From NCBI RefSeq assembly GCF_009618275.1, contig NZ_WIAD01000024.1, forward strand, positions 1 to 64,000: a stretch of DNA of 64,000 nt. Reading direction: 5' to 3'. This document shows, one piece after another, positions 51,912 through 60,574 of this stretch; the stretch's first letter is position 1, and each line of letters starts with the position of its first letter. Origin of the DNA: Roseimaritima sediminicola (lineage in GTDB: Bacteria > Planctomycetota > Planctomycetia > Pirellulales > Pirellulaceae). The notes under the pieces were generated by a model that saw only the letters and a program-made list of their open reading frames with translations, had not been told where the DNA came from and made no database searches. A program made the position numbers and the translations under genes.

Positions 51912-53777
51912 ATGCGATTGCCGTTTGCGATTCTGTTGTGTTTGATTCCGGGTGCGGTCACGGCGTTGGCGCAGGACGCATCCACTGCAACGGCCGACGT
52001 GGATCGCTATCCGCTGTACGTGCTGGCCGTGGGCATCGTGGCCGTGTTGGGATTGATCATCGGCCTGCGGTTGAATGCCTTTCTAGCGCTGATCATCTCC
52101 GCGATTCTGGTCAGTCTGATGGTCGTCGGCGAGGAAGGCTTTCAGATGGAGGAAGCCGGCACTCGCATGGGCGCGGTGGTGACCGCGTTTGGCAATTCCG
52201 CCGGCGGCATCGGCATCGTGATCGCCATGGCCGCGATCATCGGCAAGTGCATGCTGGACAGCGGGGCGGCCGACCGGATCGTGCGTACGGCGATCGGGAT
52301 CACGGGCGTCAGCAAGGCCTCGATCGGGCTGATGGCCAGCGGATTTATTCTGGCCGTGCCGGTGTTCTTCGATACCGTGTTCTACCTGCTGGTCCCGCTG
52401 GCCCGCAGCCTGTTCCGGCAGACCAGCCGCAATTACTTGCGGTACTTGATGGCGATTGCGACCGGTGGCGCGATCACGCATACGTTGGTTCCGCCCACGC
52501 CGGGACCGTTGTTGGTCAGTGCGAATTTGGGCGTGGAAATCGGCACCATGATGTGGGTGGGCACGCTGGTGGCCATTCCCGCGGCGATCATGGGGTTGCT
52601 GTTTTCCATCGTGGTCGACCGGATCATGCCGGTGCCGATGCGTCCCTTGGGGCCCGGTGAGGAGAAACACGCTCGGCTGGAAGACGACCAACTGCCCGGG
52701 CTGTGGTTGGCGCTACTGCCGATCATCCTGCCGGTCGTCCTGATCGGGATGGGGACGTTGGCCGATACCGTGGCCGACAAAGAAGATCGAGCTCGATTCG
52801 TGGCGGAAGATCTGGTCGATCCGGCCGCCTGGCGAACCGAGCTGCGAGCCGCCCAGCAGGCGCCGGAGGCATCGCCGGCGGGGCGATTGTTGGCCAGCGA
52901 CACGCTCGATGCGGCCGGCCGCGAGCTCTTGACTGCCGAAGGGCCGGTCGACGCGGCAGAGCGCCAGCGGATCGTGGCGGTGTTGAACGAGGCGTTGTTG
53001 GCCAAGGATTTTTACGACGAAACGGCGTTCCTGGGCGTGCCGATATCGCCGGTCGCCAAACGGCTGCTGGATAGGGACCAGGTGCGGCTGAAGCCCGTCC
53101 TGCGGCGGCGGATGAACCGCGTGCTGATGGAGGACGCATTCGGCCAACACATTCGCCCTCACGTCTGGGACACGCCCCGGCGTCGCTTGGCCAATCAGCT
53201 GTCGCTGTGGAGCAATGCGAACTTTGCGCTGTTGTTGGCCGCCCTGGCTTCGATCGCAACCCTGAAAGTCGTGCGTTCGCTGACGCTGAAGGATCTGGGC
53301 GTCGAGATCGAGGAAGCGTTGATGAGCGGCGGGATGATCATCCTGATCACCGCGGCCGGCGGAGCGTTCGGCGCGATGTTGCAAGACGCCGATGTGGGTG
53401 GGACCATCCAGCGGCTGTTCGCCGGCAGCCGCGGCGGTGGCTTGACCCTGCTGCTACTGTCCTTTGCGATCGCCGCCGTGCTGAAGGTCGCCCAGGGCAG
53501 CAGTACCGTGTCGATGATCGTCGCTTCGGGGATGATTGCCGGCATCGTATCGGGACAGAGTCTGGGGTTTCACCCGGTCTACCTGGCCACCGCCGTCGGG
53601 TCGGGCTCGTTGATGGGCAGCTGGATGAACGACAGTGGTTTCTGGGTGTTTGCTAAGATGGGCGGGTTGACCGAGAGCGAGGCGCTGCGGAGCTGGACGC
53701 TGTTGTTGGCCGTCCTGTCGGTGACCGGTTTGGTGGCCACCGTACTGCTCAGCCAACTGATGCCGCTGGCCGGTTAA
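51912..53777 (+). CDS. GntP-family permease with a large hydrophilic insertion
   Basis: A 621-residue transporter. A signal-like first segment (ILLCLIPGAVTALAQ) precedes GntP-type helices. GNSAGGIGIVIAMAAIIGKCMLDSGAADRIVRTAIG, the SGFILAVPVFFDTVFYLLVPLARSL loop and GGAITHTLVPPTPGPLLVSANLG are strong family matches for gluconate/idonate-type H+ symporters. About 140 hydrophilic residues (near 305-440) interrupt the helices before LWSNANFALLLAALASIA; typical GntP proteins are about 440 residues. Substrate not determined. Confidence 0.9.
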   Translation: MRLPFAILLCLIPGAVTALAQDASTATADVDRYPLYVLAVGIVAVLGLIIGLRLNAFLALIISAILVSLMVVGEEGFQMEEAGTRMGAVVTAFGNSAGGIGIVIAMAAIIGKCMLDSGAADRIVRTAIGITGVSKASIGLMASGFILAVPVFFDTVFYLLVPLARSLFRQTSRNYLRYLMAIATGGAITHTLVPPTPGPLLVSANLGVEIGTMMWVGTLVAIPAAIMGLLFSIVVDRIMPVPMRPLGPGEEKHARLEDDQLPGLWLALLPIILPVVLIGMGTLADTVADKEDRARFVAEDLVDPAAWRTELRAAQQAPEASPAGRLLASDTLDAAGRELLTAEGPVDAAERQRIVAVLNEALLAKDFYDETAFLGVPISPVAKRLLDRDQVRLKPVLRRRMNRVLMEDAFGQHIRPHVWDTPRRRLANQLSLWSNANFALLLAALASIATLKVVRSLTLKDLGVEIEEALMSGGMIILITAAGGAFGAMLQDADVGGTIQRLFAGSRGGGLTLLLLSFAIAAVLKVAQGSSTVSMIVASGMIAGIVSGQSLGFHPVYLATAVGSGSLMGSWMNDSGFWVFAKMGGLTESEALRSWTLLLAVLSVTGLVATVLLSQLMPLAG

Positions 53778-53834
53778 ACGAGGTCGCAGGGCCGGTTAAA
53801 CGAGACCGCGGGCCGGTACAACGCCGCCGGCGGG

Positions 53835-54116
53835 ATGAATAAAAGTGAGACGACCGTGGATGAGCAAACGTCCGATCGCTCGGGATGCTTTCCCGGTTGC
53901 CTGTATGTCCTGGGCTTGGCTGCGGTGACCGGTGTGTTGCTGTACGTCAACGGCGCGATGTCCCTGGCCGTGCTGCGGGCCTTGTCACAGTCCGGGCCGC
54001 AGTGGCTGCGCGACCCGCGCGCGGTCCAGTTCCTGTTGTTCGCCATGCCTGTGCTGTTGTTGGTACTGCAGTGGATGGTCTTCGACTTGGTGCTCCGCGT
54101 CGTGCGCCGCCGATAG
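53835..54116 (+). CDS. Small two-helix membrane protein
   Basis: A 93-residue protein with helices CLYVLGLAAVTGVLLYVNGAM and AVQFLLFAMPVLLLVLQWMVFDLVL and a basic end (RVVRRR). It follows the GntP gene by 57 bp on the same strand and its stop is directly followed by repeat B (TAGTAGCTCGG). No known family is recognised; coding is likely given the regular amphipathic pattern. Confidence 0.55.
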   Translation: MNKSETTVDEQTSDRSGCFPGCLYVLGLAAVTGVLLYVNGAMSLAVLRALSQSGPQWLRDPRAVQFLLFAMPVLLLVLQWMVFDLVLRVVRRR

Positions 54117-54175
54117 TAGCTCGGCTGTCCCAGCCGCAGGTCGGCTTGTTCTCGGCTGGGACAGCCGAGCGACTC
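54117..54175. repeat. Repeat B, double-hairpin copy
   Basis: AGCTCGGCTGTCCCAGCCG and, inverted, CTCGGCTGGGACAGCCGAG form two related hairpins. They sit directly on the stop of the small membrane protein gene. Confidence 0.8.
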
Positions 54176-54316
54176 TGGCACACCGGCTGGGGCGAACGCT
54201 CGGGATCGGATACTCTGGAGGGACGCGGCTGGCAGCGATCGTTCGCCCGCTCGCAGCCGTGTTCGCCGAACTGGCGTTTTATCCGTTTCGGTTCTCCCTA
54301 CCTCTTTCGATTGCTC

Positions 54317-55282
54317 ATGTCTTCGACCACGATCGCACAACGCCTGTACCGTTCCTCGGACCAGCAGCTGCGTTTCTTGCCCGAAGGTCCCTACCCGCTC
54401 GGGGAGGGACAATTCAGCTGGGTTGCCATCCAGCACGGGCCGGACGCCGAGCACGGTTCGCTGAACGTGTTCGACATCCCGTCCTCGAATAATCGTTCGC
54501 ATCTGCTGCCCGGACGCCCCGGGTTTGCGTTTCCCTGCGACGATGGTCGGCACTTTATCGTCGGATGTGAGCGACAGATCGGTTTGTTTGATCCGGTCGA
54601 GCTGGAGTGGATACCGTTGGTCGGCGGGATCGATGAGGACGTCGAAGGGACGATCATCAACGATGGTGTGATCTATCAGGACAACCTGATCTTTGGCACC
54701 AAGGACCTGGAGTTCCAAACCAAGAAAGCCGGGTTGTACCTGTACCGCGGTTCGGACCGAAAATTAATTCGTCTGCGTGACGACCAGATTTGCAGCAACG
54801 GCAAGGCGGTTCTGGAGCAGGACGGCGAGACGTCCCTGGTCGACATCGATTCGCCCACCGGGAAAATCGTGCGTTATCCGCTGGACATCGCCGGCGGAAA
54901 GCTGGGGGAGCCGGAGGTGTTGATCGATCTGAGCGACGATGCGGCGGTTCCCGATGGCATGATCATGACGCCCGACGGTCGCGGCGTGATCGTGTCGATG
55001 TACAATCCGGGCGAAGCCGAAGCCGGCGAGACCCGCCTGTACGACGTCGGCTCCGGAACACTCCAACACACCTGGAAGACGCCCTTCTCGCCGCAGAACA
55101 CCTGTCCCAACCTGGTCAGTCACCAGGGGCACGTGTACCTGGTCATCACCACGGCGGTCGAGCACATGCCGGCCGAGCGACAAGAGCGAGCCAGTGAAGC
55201 CGGCAGTTTGTTCTTTGCTCGCACCGACTTCGACTCCGTCGGACACGCGCCCGCCTTTCCCACCCCATCGCTCGACGGCTAG
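54317..55282 (+). CDS. SMP-30/gluconolactonase family protein
   Basis: A 321-residue beta-propeller lactonase-like protein starting MSSTTIAQRLYRSSDQQLRFLPEGPYPLGEGQ; the frame extends back to 53885, but that part overlaps the small membrane gene and repeat B and is rejected. GRHFIVGCERQIGLFDP, GVIYQDNLIFGTKD, NGKAVLEQDGETSLVDIDSPTGKIVRYPLD and PDGMIMTPDGRGVIVSMYNPGE resemble the SMP-30 metal-binding propeller. No signal peptide. Substrate unknown. Confidence 0.85.
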   Translation: MSSTTIAQRLYRSSDQQLRFLPEGPYPLGEGQFSWVAIQHGPDAEHGSLNVFDIPSSNNRSHLLPGRPGFAFPCDDGRHFIVGCERQIGLFDPVELEWIPLVGGIDEDVEGTIINDGVIYQDNLIFGTKDLEFQTKKAGLYLYRGSDRKLIRLRDDQICSNGKAVLEQDGETSLVDIDSPTGKIVRYPLDIAGGKLGEPEVLIDLSDDAAVPDGMIMTPDGRGVIVSMYNPGEAEAGETRLYDVGSGTLQHTWKTPFSPQNTCPNLVSHQGHVYLVITTAVEHMPAERQERASEAGSLFFARTDFDSVGHAPAFPTPSLDG

Positions 55283-55289
55283 GAAGACG

Positions 55290-55345
55290 ACACTCTCCCG
55301 CTGGGAGAGTCGGGCTCTCAGGCCCGGAGAGGGTTTTGCGCGGGC
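55290..55345. repeat. Core of the 172-bp element without its ends
   Basis: CACTCTCCCGCTGGGAGAG, then GGGCTCTCAGGCCCGGAGAGGGTTTT, matches the interior of the elements at 36420 and 56680, but no TA-bounded AAGCACG ends are present. It is a decayed or shorter derivative downstream of the SMP-30 gene. Confidence 0.65.
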
Positions 55346-55430
55346 TTAGCAGCTCGCCCCTTACGACGCTAGAGTGGCTCCTGGGGTCTTGCCGAAATAC
55401 ACACGCTGAGATGCTTTAGAGCTCTTTTCT

Positions 55431-56663
55431 ATGGTTCAATTCCGACAGACGACGCTGGCCAACGGACTGCGGATCGCGGCCGAGGTCATGCCCGACGCCT
55501 ACACCGCCGCGTTCGGTTATTTTGTACGCACCGGGGCTCGTGACGAGACGGACCCGGAGAGCGGCCTCAGTCACTTTCTCGAGCACATGGTGTTCAAGGG
55601 CACGGCCAATCGTTCGGCGCTGCAGGTCAATCAGGAACTGGACGAACTGGGCGGCCAGTCCAACGCCTACACCAGCGAGGAACAGACGGTTTACTACGGC
55701 ACCGTGCTGCCCAAGTACCAGCGGCGCAAGCTGGAACTGTTGACCGACCTGATGCGGCCGACGTTGGGCGATGAAGACTTCGAAACCGAACGGCTGGTGA
55801 TTTTGGAAGAGATCGCCAAGTACGAAGACCAGCCGCCCTTTGGCGCGTTCGAACGCTCGATGGAACGGCGGTATGGGCCCAGCGGCCTGGGACGCCGCGT
55901 GCTGGGGACCAAGGAGTCGATCGAAGCGATGACGCCCGAGGCGATGCGGGCCTACTTCGACAAACGCTACCACCCCAACAACATGGTCCTGGCCGCCGCC
56001 GGCAACGTCGACTTCGAAGCCCTCGTCCAACAGGCCACGGAGTTGACGGCCGCTTGGCCTACCAGCGACGCGCCTCAATCGCTGCTCTACCCCGCTCCGT
56101 CCGAACCGGCCGGGGACGATTGCGGCGAGGACCGTGACGAGTCCGAAACGTCGTTGGCCTACGTCATCCGCCACTACCACGCACCGTCGGCCCTGGATGC
56201 CGACCGGATCGCCATGCGTCTGTTGGCCACGATCCTGGGCGACGACGGCGGCAGTCGCTTGTTCTGGGAATTGATCGATACAGGACGCGCCGAAGCGGCC
56301 GCCACGTGGACGCAGGAATTTCTGGACAGCGGATTAATGTTCCTGTACCTGTCCTGTTCCCGCGAGGACGTGGAGTCGAATCTGCGCCTGATCGACCAAG
56401 TGTTCGAGCGCGTCCGAGAGGACGGTGTGGGCGAGCAGGAGCTGCAGCAGGCGATCAACAAGACCACCGCCGCAGCGATCATGCAGAGCGAACGGCCGGG
56501 CAACCGCTTGTTCTCGATCGGCAGTAATTGGCTGACCAAAAGCGAATACGTCGGTCTCGACGAAATGCTCGACCGCTACCGCGCGGTCAACGTCCAGACC
56601 CTCGCCAAACTGCTCGAAAAATACGATCTGCGAACCATCACCGAAGTCCACTCCGGCGAGTAG
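55431..56663 (+). CDS. M16 family zinc peptidase (pitrilysin/MPP-like)
   Basis: A 410-residue peptidase with the inverted zinc motif HFLEH (His48, Glu51, His52) in GLSHFLEHMVFKGT and the downstream Glu-rich helix ERLVILEEIAKYEDQPP supplying the third ligand. The C-terminal half contains RLLATILGDDGGSRLFWELIDTGRAEAA, typical of the second M16 domain. It is likely cytoplasmic, as no signal peptide is present. It may process small peptides or leader sequences; the substrate is unknown. Confidence 0.93.
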   Translation: MVQFRQTTLANGLRIAAEVMPDAYTAAFGYFVRTGARDETDPESGLSHFLEHMVFKGTANRSALQVNQELDELGGQSNAYTSEEQTVYYGTVLPKYQRRKLELLTDLMRPTLGDEDFETERLVILEEIAKYEDQPPFGAFERSMERRYGPSGLGRRVLGTKESIEAMTPEAMRAYFDKRYHPNNMVLAAAGNVDFEALVQQATELTAAWPTSDAPQSLLYPAPSEPAGDDCGEDRDESETSLAYVIRHYHAPSALDADRIAMRLLATILGDDGGSRLFWELIDTGRAEAAATWTQEFLDSGLMFLYLSCSREDVESNLRLIDQVFERVREDGVGEQELQQAINKTTAAAIMQSERPGNRLFSIGSNWLTKSEYVGLDEMLDRYRAVNVQTLAKLLEKYDLRTITEVHSGE

Positions 56664-56679
56664 ATTGGTTGTTAGTTGT

Positions 56680-56851
56680 TAAGCACGTCGGCATGAATCT
56701 TTCGGTGAAACCCCGCGACAACACCCTCCCGCGCAGCGGGAGGGTCGGGCTCTTAGGCCCGGGGAGGGCCCTGCGAAAACCCTCTCCGGGCCTAAGAGCC
56801 CGACTCTCCCAAAGGGAGAGTGATGCCGAATTAAAGGTTGCGACGTGCTTA
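56680..56851. mobile_element. TA-flanked 172-bp MITE-like element, copy 2
   Basis: Begins TAAGCACGTCG and ends CGACGTGCTTA, in inverse orientation to the 36420 copy. It has inserted in a GTTGTTA microrepeat: removing it with one TA rejoins the flanks into an unbroken run, strong evidence for TA target duplication. A CATCAAC microrepeat (four units) follows at 56873-56898; no gene lies between the M16 gene and the cytochrome. Confidence 0.8.
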
Positions 56852-56904
56852 GTTGTTAGTTGTTAGTTCCCATCAACCATCAACCATCAACCATCAACTC
56901 CTTT

Positions 56905-56929
56905 CCAAAGTCTGGCGACTTCAGCTACC
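56905..56929. repeat. Repeat F, copy 2, over a stop codon
   Basis: Identical to 48-72. The TGA stop of the large cytochrome gene (plus-strand TCA at 56921-56923) lies within it, so the protein's last residues are repeat-encoded. Confidence 0.8.
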
Positions 56930-59900
56930 TGGTTTCGCAGCGCTGCCGCCGGGTTTTAGACTCTTCAGGTAACTGACGATGTCAACCAACTGCTCGGTCG
57001 TCAACGTTTCGTCCAGCCCGCTCGGCATCAACGAGACTTCGCTGGGTACAACCTCTTCGATCGCTTCGCGCGATAGGTCGATCATCGTTCCGTCGGCCTG
57101 CTGGAATCGCAGTCGGTCCTGGCTTTCGGACACCAACAAACCGGTCAGAACCTGCCCGTCGACGGTCAGCACTTTGAACGCTTGGTAGTCCCGTACGATA
57201 CTGGCTGACGGAAACACGATCGATTCCAGCAAGTCGATGCCGGCCCGGTTGGCACCGATCGTCGTCAGGTCGGGGCCGACGCGTTGCCCGCGATTCTCCA
57301 CTCGGTGACAGGTCGCACACTTGGCCGCTTCGCTGGCAAACAACGCTTTGCCCCGCTGGACGTCGCCCTCGGGCAAGCGATCACGGAGCCGTTGCAGTTG
57401 TTGGACTTTGGCTTCGCGGTGCGCCTCGAGTTGCTCGATCAGGTCGGCGGCGGCTTGCTTCGCCACCGCGGGAAACTGCGCCGTCACCTCGTCCAGCTCT
57501 GCCGCGCTCAAATGCAACCGCGCGTCGGCGGCGCGGAGCCCTTCGAAGAATGCACGCGCGGTCTGCTGGTCGACAGGCCGGGCAAAACCGGCAGCCAACG
57601 TTCGCAGGTCGCTCGGGGACGCCTCGGGCAGCAACCGTGCGAGGAAACGCAGCTGAGTTGCCGACAGCTGGGCGGTACTGAGCGTTGTCGCGGCGCGGGC
57701 CGAAGCCGTGGGCCAGCGAACGTCTTGATAGATCTGGACCAACTGCTGGAACGATTCATCCTCGAGCGGTCCGTCGGTTGCCACGATTGCCGCGAGGGCG
57801 TCCAAGCGAACCGCCGGTGAGCGCTGGGCGTCGTGGCCGATCCGCACCAGATCCTCGGCGAAGGTTTGATCATCCTTTAGGGACCGGATCGCCGCGATCG
57901 CGGCGCTGGCAAGTTGTTCGTCGGTGCTGTGCAGCAATCGTCGCAGCGGTGCGAGCGCGGATTCGGGCGGCGTGATGCGGTCGGCACCGGCCATCGCCTT
58001 CAGGACCAGCAGCTGTTTCTCTCGCGATGAGTCCTCGGCCAGCCAGCCGCCCAGTCGTGACGTGACCGGTGGCGAGTTGATGAAGGCGGTCAACAGGGTG
58101 GCCGCGCCGGCCGGATGCGGAACCTGCGGCTTGCCGAACCATTCGCCCAGCAATTCGCCGGCCTGGGTCTGCCACTGCGGATTCCGCTTGGTGATTTCCA
58201 CGGCCACCTGTTGGCAGCGGGGATCGGCAGCGCGAAGGCCGCTGGAGAGTTCTTCGAAGCGTAGCTCCGCACCCTCGGTCTGGTCCAGAGCGAGCAGAAC
58301 GGTCGGCCATGCAGCCCGCTGAGCGGCGGTCTGCAGCGGAGAGAGCCGCGACAACTCGCTCCGCAGGGCCGCGGAATCGGCGATTTCCAGCAGTGCGTAA
58401 CCCGCCGCATGCTGTAGCGATCGGTCTGCGCGGGGTCTCTCGAGCACGGCGACCAACTGCGGGACGGCCGCGATCCGCTGCATCCCGACCGCCCGTGCCG
58501 CGTGCCGAGCGACTCCGGGCACTTCGTCTTTCAGGCGTTCCAGCAGCACGCTGGGATCCACGGCTGCCACGCTGCGCGCCAATCCGATGCAGGCGACCTG
58601 TCGAACGCGCGAATCGGCGTCGCCGGCCAGCGTTTGCAACCGGTCTGTCGCCACCGCCGCGGTTCGCTCGTCCTGGGCCAGCCGCACCAACACCCAAGCT
58701 TCGTTGCGTCGTGCGGCCGGAGAGGACGGAGCGGGGCGAGCGGCAAAGTGTGCCAGCGCCTGCCGGCCTCGCGCAACGCACGCATCGAGCGCTCGCTGGC
58801 GCACCGCGAACCGAGGATCTTCCATTCGCTCGATCAGGCTCGCGATGTCGATGTCGTCCCAAGGCAGCTGAAGCCCGCGGGGATCGGCAACGGATGTGCC
58901 CGCGGCTCGCCCCGCATCGCTCGGCCGGATGCGGTAGATGCCGCCCTGGATTTCAGGTTTTGCCAGCTGCGACGTCGGACAGCCGCGGTAGAACCAGCCG
59001 CCGGTATCGATCACCAATAGGCTACCGTCGGCGTCTTCCAAAACATCGGTGGGATGAAAGTCGCGGCTCGTGGAGCTGAGGAAGGGATGCTCCGTGGCGG
59101 AAAAGCTGGAGCCAGCCTGTTGCAGGCTCACGCGAACCACTTGGCCGCTGTTGAAGAACGTGACGAACCAGTCGTCCTGCCACTGGGGATTCAAAAATCG
59201 GCTGCGATACCGCGTCAGGCCCGATACCGCGACATGTCCGAAGGGGTGCACCGGTCCCAGCCAATCGCCGGTCACCTTCACCTCCTCCAGCACGCGCTCG
59301 CGATGCGGGTACACGCCGCCATGCAACCAGTGCACCAGAGCATCGACGCGTGGGCGGGTATACAGAATATTGACGGTGCCCAGCATGTCCCCGGCGGCCG
59401 TGAAATCGACTTCGACCGGATTGTCCATGCCGCCCCCGCAATGGATTTGCACGTCGCTGCCATCGGTTCGGCAGGAAAACAGGTACGAACCTTCGCGTGA
59501 GCTGGTCACCCGTCCGCTGGCGTCTTTGAATTCGTGACCGTGGTAACCATCGGTCCAGTACAGACGACCATCGGGGCCCAGGAAACAGCCGTGGATGCTG
59601 GCGGCGTTGCCTGTGTAACCGAACTGGCTGACGATCGCCTCACGCTCGTCGGCAACGCCGTCGTCGTCGGTATCGGTCAGCCGCCAGATGTTGGGCGGCG
59701 AAGCCACGTACAGCGAACCGGCGTGCCACACCGCCCCCATCGGAAACGTCATCCGGTCGGCGAACACCGTCGAAGAATCGAAGACGCCGTCTCCGTCGCG
59801 ATCGACCAAGCGACGAATCGCATTGGGCCGGTGCTGTTCCAGTTCCTCGCGGCTCATGTTCACGCCGGCGTTGTTGCACACATACAGCCGGCCCTGGGGA

Positions 59901-60223
59901 TCCAGGCAGCCCATCGTGGGATGGGTCACCAGGGGCGGCCCCGCGGCCTGCTGGACGGTAAATCCATCGGGAACGCGAAGCTGCGTCGCAGGGGAGTCGG
60001 GCGCGTCGGACTTGTTCGCCGTATTCGCTTCCTCGGCGCTGGCCTTCGCCGGCGCGATCGCAACTCCGATGAGGAGCCCAGCCCACAGCAGGACGCGGCT
60101 TAGGATCAAAGTCAGTCGTGCGGCAGTCGGTGATGCAGCGCTGCGGACGGCGCGGCGCAGGGGGCGAGCGGTTTTCCCGCGACGGCGGTCAGTGGCGATT
60201 GGGAGTCGCGTCGAGAGGTACAT
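56921..60223 (-). CDS. PVC-type heme-binding CxxCH protein (propeller-HEAT-cytochrome c)
   Basis: An 1100-residue exported protein starting MYLSTRLPIATDRRRGK; a basic stretch and helix (LTLILSRVLLWAGLLIGVAIAPAKASA) form the signal or anchor. The membrane-bound dehydrogenase-type propeller follows (VPDGFTVQQAAGPPLVTHPTMGCLDPQGRLYVCNNAG, FPMGAVWHAGSLYVASPPNIWRL, HPTDVLEDADGSLLVIDTGGWFYRG), then long HEAT repeats. The C-terminal cytochrome c has CATCH, GPDLTTIGAN and a Met in the SLMPSGLDETLTTEQLVDIVSYL end. This architecture is abundant in planctomycetes. Compare the split version at 27956-31568. Confidence 0.92.
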   Translation of the reverse strand: MYLSTRLPIATDRRRGKTARPLRRAVRSAASPTAARLTLILSRVLLWAGLLIGVAIAPAKASAEEANTANKSDAPDSPATQLRVPDGFTVQQAAGPPLVTHPTMGCLDPQGRLYVCNNAGVNMSREELEQHRPNAIRRLVDRDGDGVFDSSTVFADRMTFPMGAVWHAGSLYVASPPNIWRLTDTDDDGVADEREAIVSQFGYTGNAASIHGCFLGPDGRLYWTDGYHGHEFKDASGRVTSSREGSYLFSCRTDGSDVQIHCGGGMDNPVEVDFTAAGDMLGTVNILYTRPRVDALVHWLHGGVYPHRERVLEEVKVTGDWLGPVHPFGHVAVSGLTRYRSRFLNPQWQDDWFVTFFNSGQVVRVSLQQAGSSFSATEHPFLSSTSRDFHPTDVLEDADGSLLVIDTGGWFYRGCPTSQLAKPEIQGGIYRIRPSDAGRAAGTSVADPRGLQLPWDDIDIASLIERMEDPRFAVRQRALDACVARGRQALAHFAARPAPSSPAARRNEAWVLVRLAQDERTAAVATDRLQTLAGDADSRVRQVACIGLARSVAAVDPSVLLERLKDEVPGVARHAARAVGMQRIAAVPQLVAVLERPRADRSLQHAAGYALLEIADSAALRSELSRLSPLQTAAQRAAWPTVLLALDQTEGAELRFEELSSGLRAADPRCQQVAVEITKRNPQWQTQAGELLGEWFGKPQVPHPAGAATLLTAFINSPPVTSRLGGWLAEDSSREKQLLVLKAMAGADRITPPESALAPLRRLLHSTDEQLASAAIAAIRSLKDDQTFAEDLVRIGHDAQRSPAVRLDALAAIVATDGPLEDESFQQLVQIYQDVRWPTASARAATTLSTAQLSATQLRFLARLLPEASPSDLRTLAAGFARPVDQQTARAFFEGLRAADARLHLSAAELDEVTAQFPAVAKQAAADLIEQLEAHREAKVQQLQRLRDRLPEGDVQRGKALFASEAAKCATCHRVENRGQRVGPDLTTIGANRAGIDLLESIVFPSASIVRDYQAFKVLTVDGQVLTGLLVSESQDRLRFQQADGTMIDLSREAIEEVVPSEVSLMPSGLDETLTTEQLVDIVSYLKSLKPGGSAAKPGS

Positions 60224-60368
60224 AGGGGCGAAGCAGACTTGATGGGCGGGTAGGCGGACCTGGCATGAACATGCTCGGCCATTATAAATCAAACCTGTAC
60301 CGCCCACGCCAACGGGAAAGCAGACAGCACTCTATTATCTGAATTTCAAACTCAGGGCGGTTCCAGTC

Positions 60369-60420
60369 CCTCTCCCCCGAATCCTGACTCGCTTAGGCTC
60401 GCCAGGATTCGAGGGAGAGG
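60369..60420. repeat. Repeat C hairpin, single copy
   Basis: The CTCTCCCCCGAATCCTG arm and its partner (CAGGATTCGAGGGAGAG) are separated by the ACTCGCTTAGGCTCGC loop, as at 34216 and 41864. It lies in the 351-bp divergent gap 60224-60574, which otherwise shows no gene. Confidence 0.75.
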
Positions 60421-60574
60421 GCCGAGAACGTGGGGGTTTGTAGGACTGACTGCGTGCGGGGTAGAAACGCGATACACTCAAAGGGAATGATGCGGCTGCG
60501 TACGCTCGTGGACTCGAGGTCGCGCTACCGGGTCGGGAACCTTTTCAGCGTTTGCGGATCGAGGACGGACGGCC

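Noticed and set aside
53885-54316. N-terminal extension of the SMP-30 gene
   Set aside because: It overlaps the small membrane protein in another frame and translates repeat B; the conserved protein begins at 54317.
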